The translations under genes and the position numbers were made by a program. Source: Bacillus sp. es.036 (GTDB lineage Bacteria > Bacillota > Bacilli > Bacillales > Guptibacillaceae). Taken from it: 64,000 bases of DNA. The stretch spans positions 434,001-498,000 of the forward strand of contig NZ_PDIZ01000001.1 of the NCBI RefSeq assembly GCF_002563635.1. Reading direction: 5' to 3'. The notes under the pieces are model-generated. The model saw nothing but the letters and a program-made list of their open reading frames with translations, was not told where the DNA came from and searched no databases. Each line of letters begins with the position of its first letter. Position 1 is the first letter of the stretch. Positions 26,141-35,777 of this stretch are shown piece after piece.

Positions 26141-26985
26141 AAACAGCCACGATTGAAACGCCACTGTATGTACGGAATATTAATCTCGTCCTTGGTCTTA
26201 TGCTCGCCTTACTCATCATAGGTGTGATGGTGATTGGTGGATCGCTTGTTCCACATGATCCTTTTCTAGTGGATATGGGGAATAGGCTCCAAAGTTCCTC
26301 ATCTGCGCATTGGCTCGGTACCGATCAGCTTGGCAGGGATATCCTTGCCAGAATTGTATACGGTGCCAAACTAACGATTGGATTAGGCACTGTAGCAATC
26401 GTCGCGGCTATTGTGATTGGTGTGCCGATTGGTCTTCTTTCTGGGTATGTTGGAGGGAAAGTGGATGCCATTCTAATGAGAATAGTAGATGGTATCTTAT
26501 CGTTTCCTGATTTCATCTTGGCCATTGCCATTGCTGGTATTCTTGGACCAAATCTTACGAACCTCCTCATTGCAATTGTTCTTGTTAGATGGATTGTGTA
26601 TGCACGCGTGGTTCGTGGACTTGTCTTAACGGAAAAAGAGAAAGAATACGTTCTGGTTTCGCAAACTTCGAATTCTAGTGCGTTAAAAACGATTCGTATG
26701 CACATTTTGCCTCAGGTCATCCCGGATATCATTGTCATGGCAGCCATTGATGTTGGAAAGGTGATTCTACTCGTTTCCTCCTTTTCCTATATTGGATTGG
26801 GTGCACAGCCACCGATTCCAGAATGGGGAGCCATGCTGAATGACGGTAGAGCCTATTTTCAGGTCAATCCTTTGTTAATGGTCTATCCAGGGTTAGCGAT
26901 CATGCTAACAGTTCTTTGTTTTAACCTCTTAGGTGATGGGCTGAAGAATCATTTTGATATTCGTAGAGGGAGGGGCCGGAATTGA
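26137..26985 (+). CDS. cntC: ABC importer permease (CntC type)
   Basis: A 282-residue DppC/NikC-class permease with about six helices, the N-terminal GTDQLGRD motif characteristic of this subunit, and an EAA-like loop before HILPQVIPDI. It pairs with CntB to form the membrane channel of the metallophore importer. Both ends overlap neighbours by 4 nt. Confidence 0.88.
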   Translation: MKTATIETPLYVRNINLVLGLMLALLIIGVMVIGGSLVPHDPFLVDMGNRLQSSSSAHWLGTDQLGRDILARIVYGAKLTIGLGTVAIVAAIVIGVPIGLLSGYVGGKVDAILMRIVDGILSFPDFILAIAIAGILGPNLTNLLIAIVLVRWIVYARVVRGLVLTEKEKEYVLVSQTSNSSALKTIRMHILPQVIPDIIVMAAIDVGKVILLVSSFSYIGLGAQPPIPEWGAMLNDGRAYFQVNPLLMVYPGLAIMLTVLCFNLLGDGLKNHFDIRRGRGRN

Positions 26986-27797
26986 GTAACAGTCTAATCG
27001 TTATTAGAAACTTGGTTATTGAAAGCGGTGGGATTCCTTTAATTAAAGGCATCGATATGGAATTAGAACAAGGGGAAATTGCTGCGCTAATTGGGGAAAG
27101 TGGCAGTGGAAAAAGTTTGACCGCTAAAGCCATATTGGGGCTTTTGCCTGAGGAGATGAAAGTGACAGGACAGATTTTATATAAGAATCGGGACTTGTTG
27201 AAGATGAAGGAAAAAGAACGTCGCCAATTGCTTGGAAAAGACATCAGTCTGATCTTTCAAGACTATCGTGGAAGCTTTACTCCCTACATCAAAATTGGAG
27301 CACAAATGATCGAAACGATCCGCACGCATCAACGCCTTTCCAAAAAAGCAGCGAAAGAAGCAGCTCTCCTTGTTTTGGAAGAAACTGGACTGGACAGTGA
27401 ACGAGTCTTTAAAAGCTATCCATTTCAATTGAGCGGCGGCCAAGTGCAGCGTGCCGCTATCTCGATGATACTGGCCATTAAGCCGAGCCTTCTCATTTGT
27501 GATGAAATCACGACGGCATTGGATTTAATGAATGGCGAAAAAGTACTACGTTATATTGATAAAGTACGCAAAGAAACGGACTGTGCCGTTCTGATGATTA
27601 CCCATGATCTCGCAAAAGCGTATAAGTGGTCAGACCGAATTCATGTCATGTATCAGGGAGTTATTGTGGAAGAGGGATCGCCAGAGCGAATCCGTTGTCA
27701 CCATCAACATCCGTACACGAAAGAACTCTGCTCTTGTTTATTGTCACTCCCCAGGGAACGACAGCTATCGACCAGCGAAAGGGCAAATTCCTCATGA
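26982..27797 (+). CDS. cntD: ABC importer ATP-binding protein (CntD type)
   Basis: A 271-residue ATPase: Walker A GESGSGKS, signature LSGGQVQR, Walker B LLICDEITTALD. It is the DppD/NikD-type subunit that powers import with CntF. TTG start overlaps the cntC stop, with a GAGGGAGGGG site upstream. The C-terminus has only one Cys in the tail and no obvious iron-sulphur motif. Confidence 0.87.
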   Translation: MSNSLIVIRNLVIESGGIPLIKGIDMELEQGEIAALIGESGSGKSLTAKAILGLLPEEMKVTGQILYKNRDLLKMKEKERRQLLGKDISLIFQDYRGSFTPYIKIGAQMIETIRTHQRLSKKAAKEAALLVLEETGLDSERVFKSYPFQLSGGQVQRAAISMILAIKPSLLICDEITTALDLMNGEKVLRYIDKVRKETDCAVLMITHDLAKAYKWSDRIHVMYQGVIVEEGSPERIRCHHQHPYTKELCSCLLSLPRERQLSTSERANSS

Positions 27798-28567
27798 ATA
27801 CGTTGCGAGTAGAAAATTTATCAAAATATTATTCTAAAAACCTGCAAGCTCTGAACCAGCTTTCTTTTTCTGTGGATCAAGGACAGTCCCTTGGAATCGT
27901 AGGAGAGAGCGGAAGCGGGAAAAGTACATTAGCTAGAATCTTGATCGGGCTGGAATCCTATAAGGAGGGTGTGATTACCTTTCAAGGAAGTCCGATTGCA
28001 CCCAAGAAACGTGCTCCTTTACGAGCGTACCGCAAGAACGTCCAGATGATTTTCCAGGACGCCGCAAGTGCCTTAAACCCTAAGATTCCCATTTGGAAAA
28101 GCCTGCTAGAACCACTGAAGAATTACAAAGAATTCACACCTTCTTTCATTGATGTTGATGGGCTTTCAGATAAAGGTATTGCAGAGAAACTTTTGGGTTT
28201 GGTGGGTTTGGACAGTGGCCTGGCCGACCGTTATCCCGGTGAGCTCAGCGGAGGTCAGAAGCAAAGGGTGAGTATAGCAAGATCGATCAGTCTCCAACCT
28301 TCGCTCCTCATCTGCGATGAACCAACCGCAAGCCTGGATGTGACGGTGCAAGTGCAAATTCTTACTCTTTTAAAAGAGTTGCAAAAGCAATTGAACATCA
28401 CGATCCTATTCATTTCGCATGATATAAGAGCGGTAACCTTCCTATGCGAAAGAATCATCGTCCTAAAAGAAGGTGGCATGGTTGATCAGTTCATGTTAGA
28501 TGATCTGTATGAGCACGAAAGGGATCCTTATACAAAGGCACTGCTTGCCGCAGCCTCGCTTGATTGA
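27794..28567 (+). CDS. cntF: ABC importer ATP-binding protein (CntF type)
   Basis: A 257-residue ATPase: Walker A GESGSGKST, signature LSGGQKQR, Walker B LLICDEPTASLD. It is the DppF/NikE-type second ATPase. ATG 27794 overlaps the cntD stop (ATGA); longer starts inside cntD are shadows. It ends the receptor-permease-ATPase operon. Confidence 0.88.
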   Translation: MNTLRVENLSKYYSKNLQALNQLSFSVDQGQSLGIVGESGSGKSTLARILIGLESYKEGVITFQGSPIAPKKRAPLRAYRKNVQMIFQDAASALNPKIPIWKSLLEPLKNYKEFTPSFIDVDGLSDKGIAEKLLGLVGLDSGLADRYPGELSGGQKQRVSIARSISLQPSLLICDEPTASLDVTVQVQILTLLKELQKQLNITILFISHDIRAVTFLCERIIVLKEGGMVDQFMLDDLYEHERDPYTKALLAAASLD

Positions 28568-28697
28568 TGTTGTGTTTTTCCACTATGGTGCGGTTTGTGG
28601 ATAAGTTGTACTCATTCCTTGTAATCCGAAGGGGGCGCTTTCCGTTGAGAATCGAAAAACATCACTTTTTACTAGGAAGTTATTGAAGGAGAATCGT

Positions 28698-30086
28698 ATG
28701 GATCGAATAGCACCATCTTTAGAAGTCAAGAAAGCATGCAGCCATAAAGAATATCTGCGATTAGCCATCCCCCTCGTCATATCAGGGATCTCGACTCCGC
28801 TACTTGGGGCGGTGGACACGGCTGTTGTCGGGCGTATGCCTAATCCGATTTCCATTGGGGGAGTCGCAATCGGGGCCGTCATCTTTAATACCATGTACTG
28901 GCTCCTTGGATTTTTGAGAGTTAGCACCAGCGGGTTTACATCGCAGGCAGAAGGGCTTAAGGATCAAAAGGAGATCCTATTAACCTTTTTCAGACCCATG
29001 ATCATCGCCATCCTGTTTGGTTTGCTTTTTCTCTTTTTGCAGGCTCCAATCTTGCACATCTCCTTAATGCTGATAGGAGGAAGTGAAGACGTATCAGATA
29101 TTGCTGCGTCCTACTTTACTATCAGGATCTGGGGTGCACCTTTCATTCTATTAAGTTATGTGATGATCGGTTGGCTCATAGGAATGGGAAAAGTCCGGCT
29201 GGCACTCGCCACCCAAGTGGTGATGAATGTCCTGAATATTCTTTTGGATTTCATCTTTGTGCTTGGACTTGAAATGGGCGTCACAGGGGTGGCTTACGCA
29301 ACTCTGATCTCTGAAGTGACAGCGGTAATGTTTGGGGCCGTAGTGATCTATCGGTCAATCAAGCCAAGCCTTAAGGAAATTCGGTTGAGGATGCTGACCG
29401 AACTTGAACCTCTTCAAAAAATGTTTAAAGTGAACCGAGACTTGTTTCTGCGTACAATCTGCCTCTTGGCGATGACCATCGTATTCACCTCAAAAGGAGC
29501 AAGTATGGGCGAAGTTATCTTAGCCGGCAATGCGATCCTCTTGCAAATTCATTATATGATGGCTTACTTGTTCGGAGGTTTCGCTAATGCGTCCAGCATC
29601 CTAGTCGGAAGGTCGATCGGAAGTAAAAATCGCCTGTTATATACCCGGGCTTTTCACTTATCAGCTCTATGGGGATTGGGATCTGCCGCTTTTCTCTCCC
29701 TCGTTATGGTGTTATGGGGTCAGGAAACCGTTTCACTCTTTACAACGATAGGAGCAGTGCGGGCAGCTGCACAAGACCAGCTCATTTGGATAGTCCTCTT
29801 TCCTATCCTAGGATTTTGGGGACTGCAGCTGGAAGGGATATACTCAGGTGCCACTCAAGCAGCACCAGTACGAGACTCGATCCTTCTGGCCTTGCTCCTG
29901 TTCCTACCAGCCATCTGGCTGACTGTTCCCATCCTAGGAAACTCGGGAATCTGGTTGAGCTTCATTCTTTTCAGTTTCGGTAGGTCATTGTTTTTATCAC
30001 TGTATATTCCAAAGGTAGGAAGGAGAAGCTTCAAGCACGAAGGGACAGGTTCCATGTCTCGGTCGCTGATGTCCATGAAGACCTGA
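28698..30086 (+). CDS. MATE-family efflux transporter
   Basis: A 462-residue, 12-helix transporter of the DinF-like MATE branch (early LVISGISTPLLGAVDTAVVG). MATE proteins extrude organic cations or toxins with sodium or protons. ATG 28698 is chosen for the AAGGAG 6 nt upstream. It begins 130 nt after the metallophore importer and converges on the TOMM operon. It might export metallophore or the modified peptide, but nothing in the sequence decides this. Confidence 0.85.
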   Translation: MDRIAPSLEVKKACSHKEYLRLAIPLVISGISTPLLGAVDTAVVGRMPNPISIGGVAIGAVIFNTMYWLLGFLRVSTSGFTSQAEGLKDQKEILLTFFRPMIIAILFGLLFLFLQAPILHISLMLIGGSEDVSDIAASYFTIRIWGAPFILLSYVMIGWLIGMGKVRLALATQVVMNVLNILLDFIFVLGLEMGVTGVAYATLISEVTAVMFGAVVIYRSIKPSLKEIRLRMLTELEPLQKMFKVNRDLFLRTICLLAMTIVFTSKGASMGEVILAGNAILLQIHYMMAYLFGGFANASSILVGRSIGSKNRLLYTRAFHLSALWGLGSAAFLSLVMVLWGQETVSLFTTIGAVRAAAQDQLIWIVLFPILGFWGLQLEGIYSGATQAAPVRDSILLALLLFLPAIWLTVPILGNSGIWLSFILFSFGRSLFLSLYIPKVGRRSFKHEGTGSMSRSLMSMKT

Positions 30087-30144
30087 TTCGGAGGGGAGCT
30101 TGAACGCTCTTAAAATTCGACAAGTGACAGGCACCATAATAGGG

Positions 30145-30176
30145 AGGAGGGGTCAGGTACGTACCTGACCCCTCCT
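30145..30176. terminator. Bidirectional terminator, perfect 32-nt palindrome
   Basis: Arms of 16 nt (AGGAGGGGTCAGGTAC and its complement) meet at 30160/30161, between the convergent MATE and SagB genes. It belongs to the GACAGG/GTACCTGACC repeat family. Confidence 0.8.
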
Positions 30177-30178
30177 TC

Positions 30179-31741
30179 TTAATGATGCATCCCCCCAACC
30201 AACCAACTCTTAGCCCGATGAAATCCAATAGGAACTTGTATTATCGTCGTTTTCTGTGCATCCTCCAGTTCGTAAATCTCATCACATCCATTGATGTCAA
30301 ACCCAAGCAGAGGATGACCATTCATACCTAGTGCGCTGGCAGTTAACAAGATTCGCTGAAGCAGCATCCCCGCTTCCATGTGTTGGATGCGATATCCTCT
30401 GTAGCCTAGTTCATTTTTGTAATGTTTTCGATCTCCAACGATATGGAGACAAACTGGGACTTGATGCAGATTAACATTGTGAAGAGACATCCCAGCCTGG
30501 AGACTCAAACGAAAATCACCTTCTTTAATCAGGAGAAGAGAATGAGAAGCGGCGTCATAACGATATGTGCCGTTTGGAATGCCTTCAATCTGATAGAAAC
30601 ATCCATAAATCGAGACCCGTGGCTTTTGATTTTCTTCTTGATCTAAATCGTTAGCGTACAAATAAGAATTGGTGCTTTCTTTCAGCAGCGAAGCAAGCTC
30701 AACCTGATCAATTCTTCCTGAGTTGAAATCCATTTCAGGTGAATAGCGACTCTGGCAAGCTTGAGCGAAGTCTTTGGGTAGCTCCATTGCTTCTGGCAAA
30801 GCGATCTTTATTTTACTATCTATTTTTTCTTCTGTCGTTTCTAACTGCCGGAATAGTTCGGTGGATTCAAGTAGCGTCTCCTGATGAATCTTCGTAATTT
30901 CAGGAAAAGGCAACACGGTTTGGGAACGTTGTTGATGCGTCGTTTGGATTTTGGCAATGGTGTTACTTAAGTCTGTAGCTGTGCTTTTACTGAGCGTTTC
31001 ATCATGTGCGATCTTTTGCTCTGAAAGCGGGATAACTGCGTAGGTGCTTTCCTCCTGACCATCTAATCCGAGTAGATGATTAACAGCTTGATCCAGGAAT
31101 TGAAAATGAACGGTTGGTGAATAGGAGAACCGTTTACTAACCTCTAACAACTGCCCCATAAGCGTGCCAGCATCCAACCCTTGAAGGCGATATGAAAAGT
31201 TGTGGTATTTAAAGAAGTTTTTCCAAAACATTGTGGTGATGATGACAGCCCCAAAACAATTGGAAAGGGAAGAGCTGTTTCCTAGTGCACTGGTTAAGTA
31301 GGAATCCAAACGGCCCTTCCTGAGCATGAGAAGGCGATGGTGAGCGACATCGTAATGGTAGATCCCAGTGGGCAGTTCTTCTAGCTTAAGATAAAAATAA
31401 AGCTCACTTGGATATAAGCCGCCACCCGAAGGCGGGAAGCGGCGGAATCCTTGCATCGTTTCAGCTGATTCTTCGTCTGAGGAAGAGGGAAAAGCTGTCT
31501 GGTTAAACTGCGACAGCCCATACACATACCAGAGAAAATGACCGATTTTGTTTAGGTCAGGTGTTGGGCAAGGGGTCTGATCTTGTATTGTAAGTGGAAT
31601 ATCATAAGGAAGTCCATACTCTGGCAAATGACGATAAACTTTATATGGAAGGGGAGCATCGTCCCAATTCACTTCCCAGTTGGGTGGCGTTACAAGGTCA
31701 TTTTGGAAATGAAGCTGGTGTAAAAACAGGTCGAGATCCAT
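30179..31741 (-). CDS. SagB-type (ThcOx) azoline dehydrogenase of the TOMM cluster
   Basis: A 520-residue protein built of two nitroreductase-like halves (PPSGGGLYPSELYFYL and GIYHYD in the first; a second copy from about residue 330 with NGTYRYD). This is the long SagB form of Bacillus heterocycloanthracin clusters. It uses FMN to oxidise thiazolines/oxazolines to thiazoles/oxazoles on the precursor peptide. ATG 31741 is chosen because AAGGAGGT lies 5 nt before it; the frame extends further only by overlapping the YcaO gene. Last gene of the three-gene minus-strand operon. Confidence 0.88.
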   Translation of the reverse strand: MDLDLFLHQLHFQNDLVTPPNWEVNWDDAPLPYKVYRHLPEYGLPYDIPLTIQDQTPCPTPDLNKIGHFLWYVYGLSQFNQTAFPSSSDEESAETMQGFRRFPPSGGGLYPSELYFYLKLEELPTGIYHYDVAHHRLLMLRKGRLDSYLTSALGNSSSLSNCFGAVIITTMFWKNFFKYHNFSYRLQGLDAGTLMGQLLEVSKRFSYSPTVHFQFLDQAVNHLLGLDGQEESTYAVIPLSEQKIAHDETLSKSTATDLSNTIAKIQTTHQQRSQTVLPFPEITKIHQETLLESTELFRQLETTEEKIDSKIKIALPEAMELPKDFAQACQSRYSPEMDFNSGRIDQVELASLLKESTNSYLYANDLDQEENQKPRVSIYGCFYQIEGIPNGTYRYDAASHSLLLIKEGDFRLSLQAGMSLHNVNLHQVPVCLHIVGDRKHYKNELGYRGYRIQHMEAGMLLQRILLTASALGMNGHPLLGFDINGCDEIYELEDAQKTTIIQVPIGFHRAKSWLVGGMHH

Positions 31742-31760
31742 GACGTACCTCCTTGCTACG

Positions 31761-33677
31761 TTAAGGAAATGGATGCGGAAAAGGGTTGAGCTCCTCAACC
31801 GTTAAGTCTCGATCAACAAACCCGAGTTCTTTTGGAACCGCTAATGCTCTGCTTAATCCCGTGACGCGTCTAAGGTGATGGCCAAACGTCATCGGCAGCA
31901 TGCCTGGAATGATTACTTTTGCGCAGTGGAGGCCGTTCCGTTTTATTTCTGGTGTTGTTTGGTCCACTACGATTACGTCTAAGTTTAATTGACGGAACGT
32001 TTGTAACAAGCTATTCAGATCATCGGTTAGATCATCATGATGTTTTGACGGTTGAAACGCTTCCTGGAATGTTTGCAACGGTCGATTCTGATTTAGTAAA
32101 AAGTGAAGACGTTCTTCTGCTTCAGGTAGCCCGTAAAGCATGCCGTGATCATCCATTTTCTTAACAAGCGAAGAGTCATGATACATGGCTAGAAAATCGT
32201 TTTTCTTCTTTTTAAATTCTTTATTTAACGGCGTGATCATGCCCACACTTTCAAAGATCGCGCTTTTCACAGCGCGAACGGGGTCGAGATGGGCACCAGC
32301 TGCACACATTAAATTTAAGCGATCAGTATCAGAGGTGCGGTTTTTCGTAATCGTTAAAATACACGGGATGCCGTGTTCCATCGTGGCATTGTATAAATAA
32401 AGGTCATAACCAGTTATCTCTTGCATGCGGTCGATCATTAAGTGGAGCTCTTGGTCGTTTGATGAGTAAGGATCAATTTGCGGAAGCTGGAGCTGAGCGT
32501 ACCAGGTGATGAGAAAAGAGTCGCGTTCAAGCACTTCCATCATGCCGTAGAAAATGGCTTCTTCAAGACTTCCTCCGATCGCACAGCCGTTTGACGTTTC
32601 AAACACAAACCCATCCCCGCAGCCCATGCTGTAATACGCGAGACGCTCAGGAACGAGAATGGGCTCGTTTTCAATGAGTGAGTAGCCCCACACCCAGTTC
32701 ATTTTTCGATCAGGATGAAAAGGGGTGAACGGATAACCGTGCTCCGCGTACTGTTCTTCTGAATGAACACCGAGATGAAGCGGGTTCAAGGCGCGGTCCA
32801 GGTTACGATAGGAATCGTGAACAACGGTTCTTTTTCCTTTCGGATCAATCCCACACGATCGTTCTAATCCTTCCAAAATCGCAGTCATTTGACTCATTGC
32901 ATACGAATTTGTTCTGCCTGCTGAGCCTTCATTTCCATTGAAGAGAGGGAGGTTTACGATTGCATCAGCATATGTTGTTTCGAAATCGATCATCATACGA
33001 TTTAACAAACCTGTGCGAGGATCGAGATAGTCTCTTGAAAGCACGTTGCGTAAGTCGTTCATCGACCGAGTGCGGTAGCCGCTAACTTTTATACTTGGTT
33101 TTAGCGTCATGACTTCGTCCGTGTCTTCTGGCAGAGAACTGCAAACGGAACAGTAGGCGTCTGGCAAGATTCGATGGCGAGAGCACTCAAGGGAAGCCAA
33201 GTTAAGTAGGTGGATAGCCCCTTCTAATTGAGCTGAGCCCAGCACTTCATTTTTGATCAGCTGAGCCATTTGCAGAAGACCGGTTTGCGAGATCCATTGA
33301 TCCTCAATCGCGTTATCACTTTGGGTTAGTACCTGCTGAATTTTCCATAGATCTTCACGGTCGGTTGCGGCCATCATCTTTCTTGTATCGGCACACTGTG
33401 AACAGCCTGCCATACTAGGGCGAACAAGTGGACCGATCACACCCTCGCCAAAAGATAAGAAAGCGCGTAGCCAATTGATTCCGAGCTCTCGTGCCACTTC
33501 TTCGGCTTGTTTGTGGAGTGATGGATTCCAGCAGTCATGAATGACGAGTAATAGCGATGTCTCCTCAGGTATCGTCCCTGCAAGATCTGGAAGAAGCGTG
33601 AGGTGATGGGGATTGAGTTGTTCCACTACGCAATCTCGCAGCAAGCCATTTCCGACTAAGGTAATGCTAGCGCTCAC
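31761..33677 (-). CDS. TOMM cyclodehydratase: leader-binding/E1-like domain fused to YcaO
   Basis: A 638-residue fusion. The N-terminal 190 residues are an E1/ocin-type region with four zinc-type cysteines (C92, C95, C176, C179). The rest is a YcaO domain with conserved EGLERSCG and EVLERD ATP-site segments. The C-terminus NPFPHPFP matches the PxPxP end that azoline-forming YcaO enzymes need. It activates backbone amides with ATP and cyclises Cys/Ser/Thr. Start overlaps the upstream gene by 4 nt. Confidence 0.92.
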   Translation of the reverse strand: MSASITLVGNGLLRDCVVEQLNPHHLTLLPDLAGTIPEETSLLLVIHDCWNPSLHKQAEEVARELGINWLRAFLSFGEGVIGPLVRPSMAGCSQCADTRKMMAATDREDLWKIQQVLTQSDNAIEDQWISQTGLLQMAQLIKNEVLGSAQLEGAIHLLNLASLECSRHRILPDAYCSVCSSLPEDTDEVMTLKPSIKVSGYRTRSMNDLRNVLSRDYLDPRTGLLNRMMIDFETTYADAIVNLPLFNGNEGSAGRTNSYAMSQMTAILEGLERSCGIDPKGKRTVVHDSYRNLDRALNPLHLGVHSEEQYAEHGYPFTPFHPDRKMNWVWGYSLIENEPILVPERLAYYSMGCGDGFVFETSNGCAIGGSLEEAIFYGMMEVLERDSFLITWYAQLQLPQIDPYSSNDQELHLMIDRMQEITGYDLYLYNATMEHGIPCILTITKNRTSDTDRLNLMCAAGAHLDPVRAVKSAIFESVGMITPLNKEFKKKKNDFLAMYHDSSLVKKMDDHGMLYGLPEAEERLHFLLNQNRPLQTFQEAFQPSKHHDDLTDDLNSLLQTFRQLNLDVIVVDQTTPEIKRNGLHCAKVIIPGMLPMTFGHHLRRVTGLSRALAVPKELGFVDRDLTVEELNPFPHPFP

Positions 33678-35578
33678 GTCGTCTCCCCCTCTCTTAACAG
33701 CACGCCATAGATGTCTATTGCTCCATCTTTTTTAAACGTTTCAAGATTTATTTTTACAATGGAAAGTTCCTTGTTTTGTTGTTCGAAACGGTTTATGACA
33801 GAACGAAGAACGGTCGCCTGATCGTTTGCGTCATAAACAGGGACATCAATGGATTGGATCGGTTTATCTTCAACCGGAATCGCTGAAAAAGAGAGAGCTG
33901 CCGAAATGGTCTTGTTTTGCGCTTCTTTAACGGCTTGGAGAAGCGCACGTCGTAATGGGAGCTCGAGCGTCATCCCGACGCTTCCGTACCAGCGATTATC
34001 CTGAGCTTTCCTCCATACGACCGGTAGTCCGTGCGTATCTTTTCCTAAAGCGAGGTCCGGTACTTTCTGCATCGTCGTTAAAACTTTCAAATAGTAGCGA
34101 CAGGTGTTGTCTTCAACATGTTGAGGTGCAAATCTACAAATGCCTTCCATACACTGATCCGCTTTTTGATTCCATTCCTCTTCTAACGATGTTTGCAGTG
34201 CCCGACTGACAGCCTCAACAAACGTTTCTCCAGCACCTATGTGGAGATCGGTTTCTGAGTACGTAGCCTTTTCGAAAGGAGAGGGGAGTGACGAGATAAT
34301 TTCCTCTTTTAATGGGAGGACGTACTCTTCAATTCCCGTCAACCCGGCATCCCGCCTTGCTTCTTCGTGTGTTAAAGCTGTGCTTATCTGGCTCGGATGT
34401 AGCATAGAGGATCCGGATGGTTTGACGTTAACCGTCTGAATCTCACATTGAGCTAAAGGTAATTGACTCAGCTCGCCTTCTTCCCACTTGTGAAAAATGC
34501 CTAACTCGCTGGTTAGCTGACTGAAATAGTAAAGGAGTTTGTTCGGATCTTTTTTCTTCTGTTCACTAAATTCTTTGGAGACCTTGTCGACTTCGATCTT
34601 TCCTGAGACGAGCGGATGAGGGCGATAGGGATGCCATTTGCCTTCAAGGGTTTCAAGATTAAGTAGAAACGCCTGATTGTTCGAAAGTACAGGGATGCCC
34701 GTGCTCTTTTTAAACCATTCAAATACGACCATATTTGCGAGCATCGCCCCAGCAGGCGGTGAAAAGGAGCCGGTGTTTTGCGGTTCATGTAAACTTCCCC
34801 ACGCAGATTCCCAGCAGCCGCTATCCGGAGTAACAAGAGGGCCGGCCATTCCAACTCCTTTCGTGCAGAAGGCGGGGAGAAACGGCTTTTTCCTTTCTTT
34901 ACAGGCATGAAGGAGACTGCGTAGCTCCTGCACATTTTCTTCGGAAGACACATATAAAATTGCGTCGAATGGTTCGATCTGCCTTTCCCAGGCGATCGGC
35001 CCTCTTTTTACCAAAACTTCAATCGAGACTTCAGGATCAGATTTTCTTGCAGCTGTTTCTAATTGTTTGATTCGTTGTGGGTTCGTCTTTTCATCTGTTA
35101 GTAGCGTCTGGAAACGAGGCAAACCAGATGTAAGTAATGATGAAACCAGCCCAATTAACATCGATCCTTCTCCAACAACGAGAATGCTTTTCTGCCTGTA
35201 TTGCTGAAACCTGTACGCACCGGAATCAGAAAAGCTTTCGATGTATTCAATCTGTGAAGCGAACTTCTCCACCACATGTGATGGTAATTCGTGGGGAAGA
35301 TCGTGACTAACGTCACGAAGAAACCCATTCGTATAGAGGGTATTTGTAATCTCGTAAACTCGATCACGATAAGGCTTTGTAAGCCCCTCTGTGAGGTTTT
35401 CTAGTGAATATTCGCCGTTATACATCGGTATTAGCTTTTCGATCCATTGATGGATGGTGCTCCCTTCCATTCGAAAGGAACCTGCATTGTTTCTGAAATA
35501 GACGCTTCCACTCGGTTCCGGCATGAAAAAAGTGCCTTTCTGTAGCTTTAAACGCATGGAAGGCTGAACATTCGTCAT
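33674..35578 (-). CDS. Thiazole-containing bacteriocin maturation protein (ThiF/ocin-like)
   Basis: A 634-residue protein matching the putative thiazole-containing bacteriocin maturation family seen beside SagB/YcaO in Bacillus. About 130 N-terminal residues look like a peptide-recognition wing; a Rossmann-like ILVVGEGSMLIGLVSSLL (near residue 130) indicates a ThiF/E1 fold without clear adenylation residues. It probably binds the precursor leader and assists the cyclodehydratase. ATG 35578 is chosen for AGGAGG 7 nt upstream; the ATG at 35611 lacks a site. First gene of the operon. Confidence 0.85.
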   Translation of the reverse strand: MTNVQPSMRLKLQKGTFFMPEPSGSVYFRNNAGSFRMEGSTIHQWIEKLIPMYNGEYSLENLTEGLTKPYRDRVYEITNTLYTNGFLRDVSHDLPHELPSHVVEKFASQIEYIESFSDSGAYRFQQYRQKSILVVGEGSMLIGLVSSLLTSGLPRFQTLLTDEKTNPQRIKQLETAARKSDPEVSIEVLVKRGPIAWERQIEPFDAILYVSSEENVQELRSLLHACKERKKPFLPAFCTKGVGMAGPLVTPDSGCWESAWGSLHEPQNTGSFSPPAGAMLANMVVFEWFKKSTGIPVLSNNQAFLLNLETLEGKWHPYRPHPLVSGKIEVDKVSKEFSEQKKKDPNKLLYYFSQLTSELGIFHKWEEGELSQLPLAQCEIQTVNVKPSGSSMLHPSQISTALTHEEARRDAGLTGIEEYVLPLKEEIISSLPSPFEKATYSETDLHIGAGETFVEAVSRALQTSLEEEWNQKADQCMEGICRFAPQHVEDNTCRYYLKVLTTMQKVPDLALGKDTHGLPVVWRKAQDNRWYGSVGMTLELPLRRALLQAVKEAQNKTISAALSFSAIPVEDKPIQSIDVPVYDANDQATVLRSVINRFEQQNKELSIVKINLETFKKDGAIDIYGVLLREGETT

Positions 35579-35614
35579 GACATACCTCCTGACCCATAGT
35601 TCTGACTTCATACT

Positions 35615-35667
35615 ATGAGTCTATGTTCAGCGCTTTGTCTCATATGTGTGGACAAATAGTAGGAACC
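35615..35667 (-). promoter_or_regulatory. Upstream element of the TOMM operon, shared with the precursor gene
   Basis: On the + strand ATGTTCAGCGC, then TGTGGACAAA and GTAGGAAC occur in the same order as at 44947-44996 upstream of the Cys-rich precursor. It lies 40-90 nt before the operon start and is the candidate promoter/operator. Confidence 0.7.
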
Positions 35668-35777
35668 CTCCCTAGAAAAATACTTGGGTAACATAGGAAA
35701 AGTTTGAAACCATTCTCTAGGAAAAATACGTTTAAGGAATAATTAATGTTTGGAATATTATAGGTGGGAGGGGTAAT

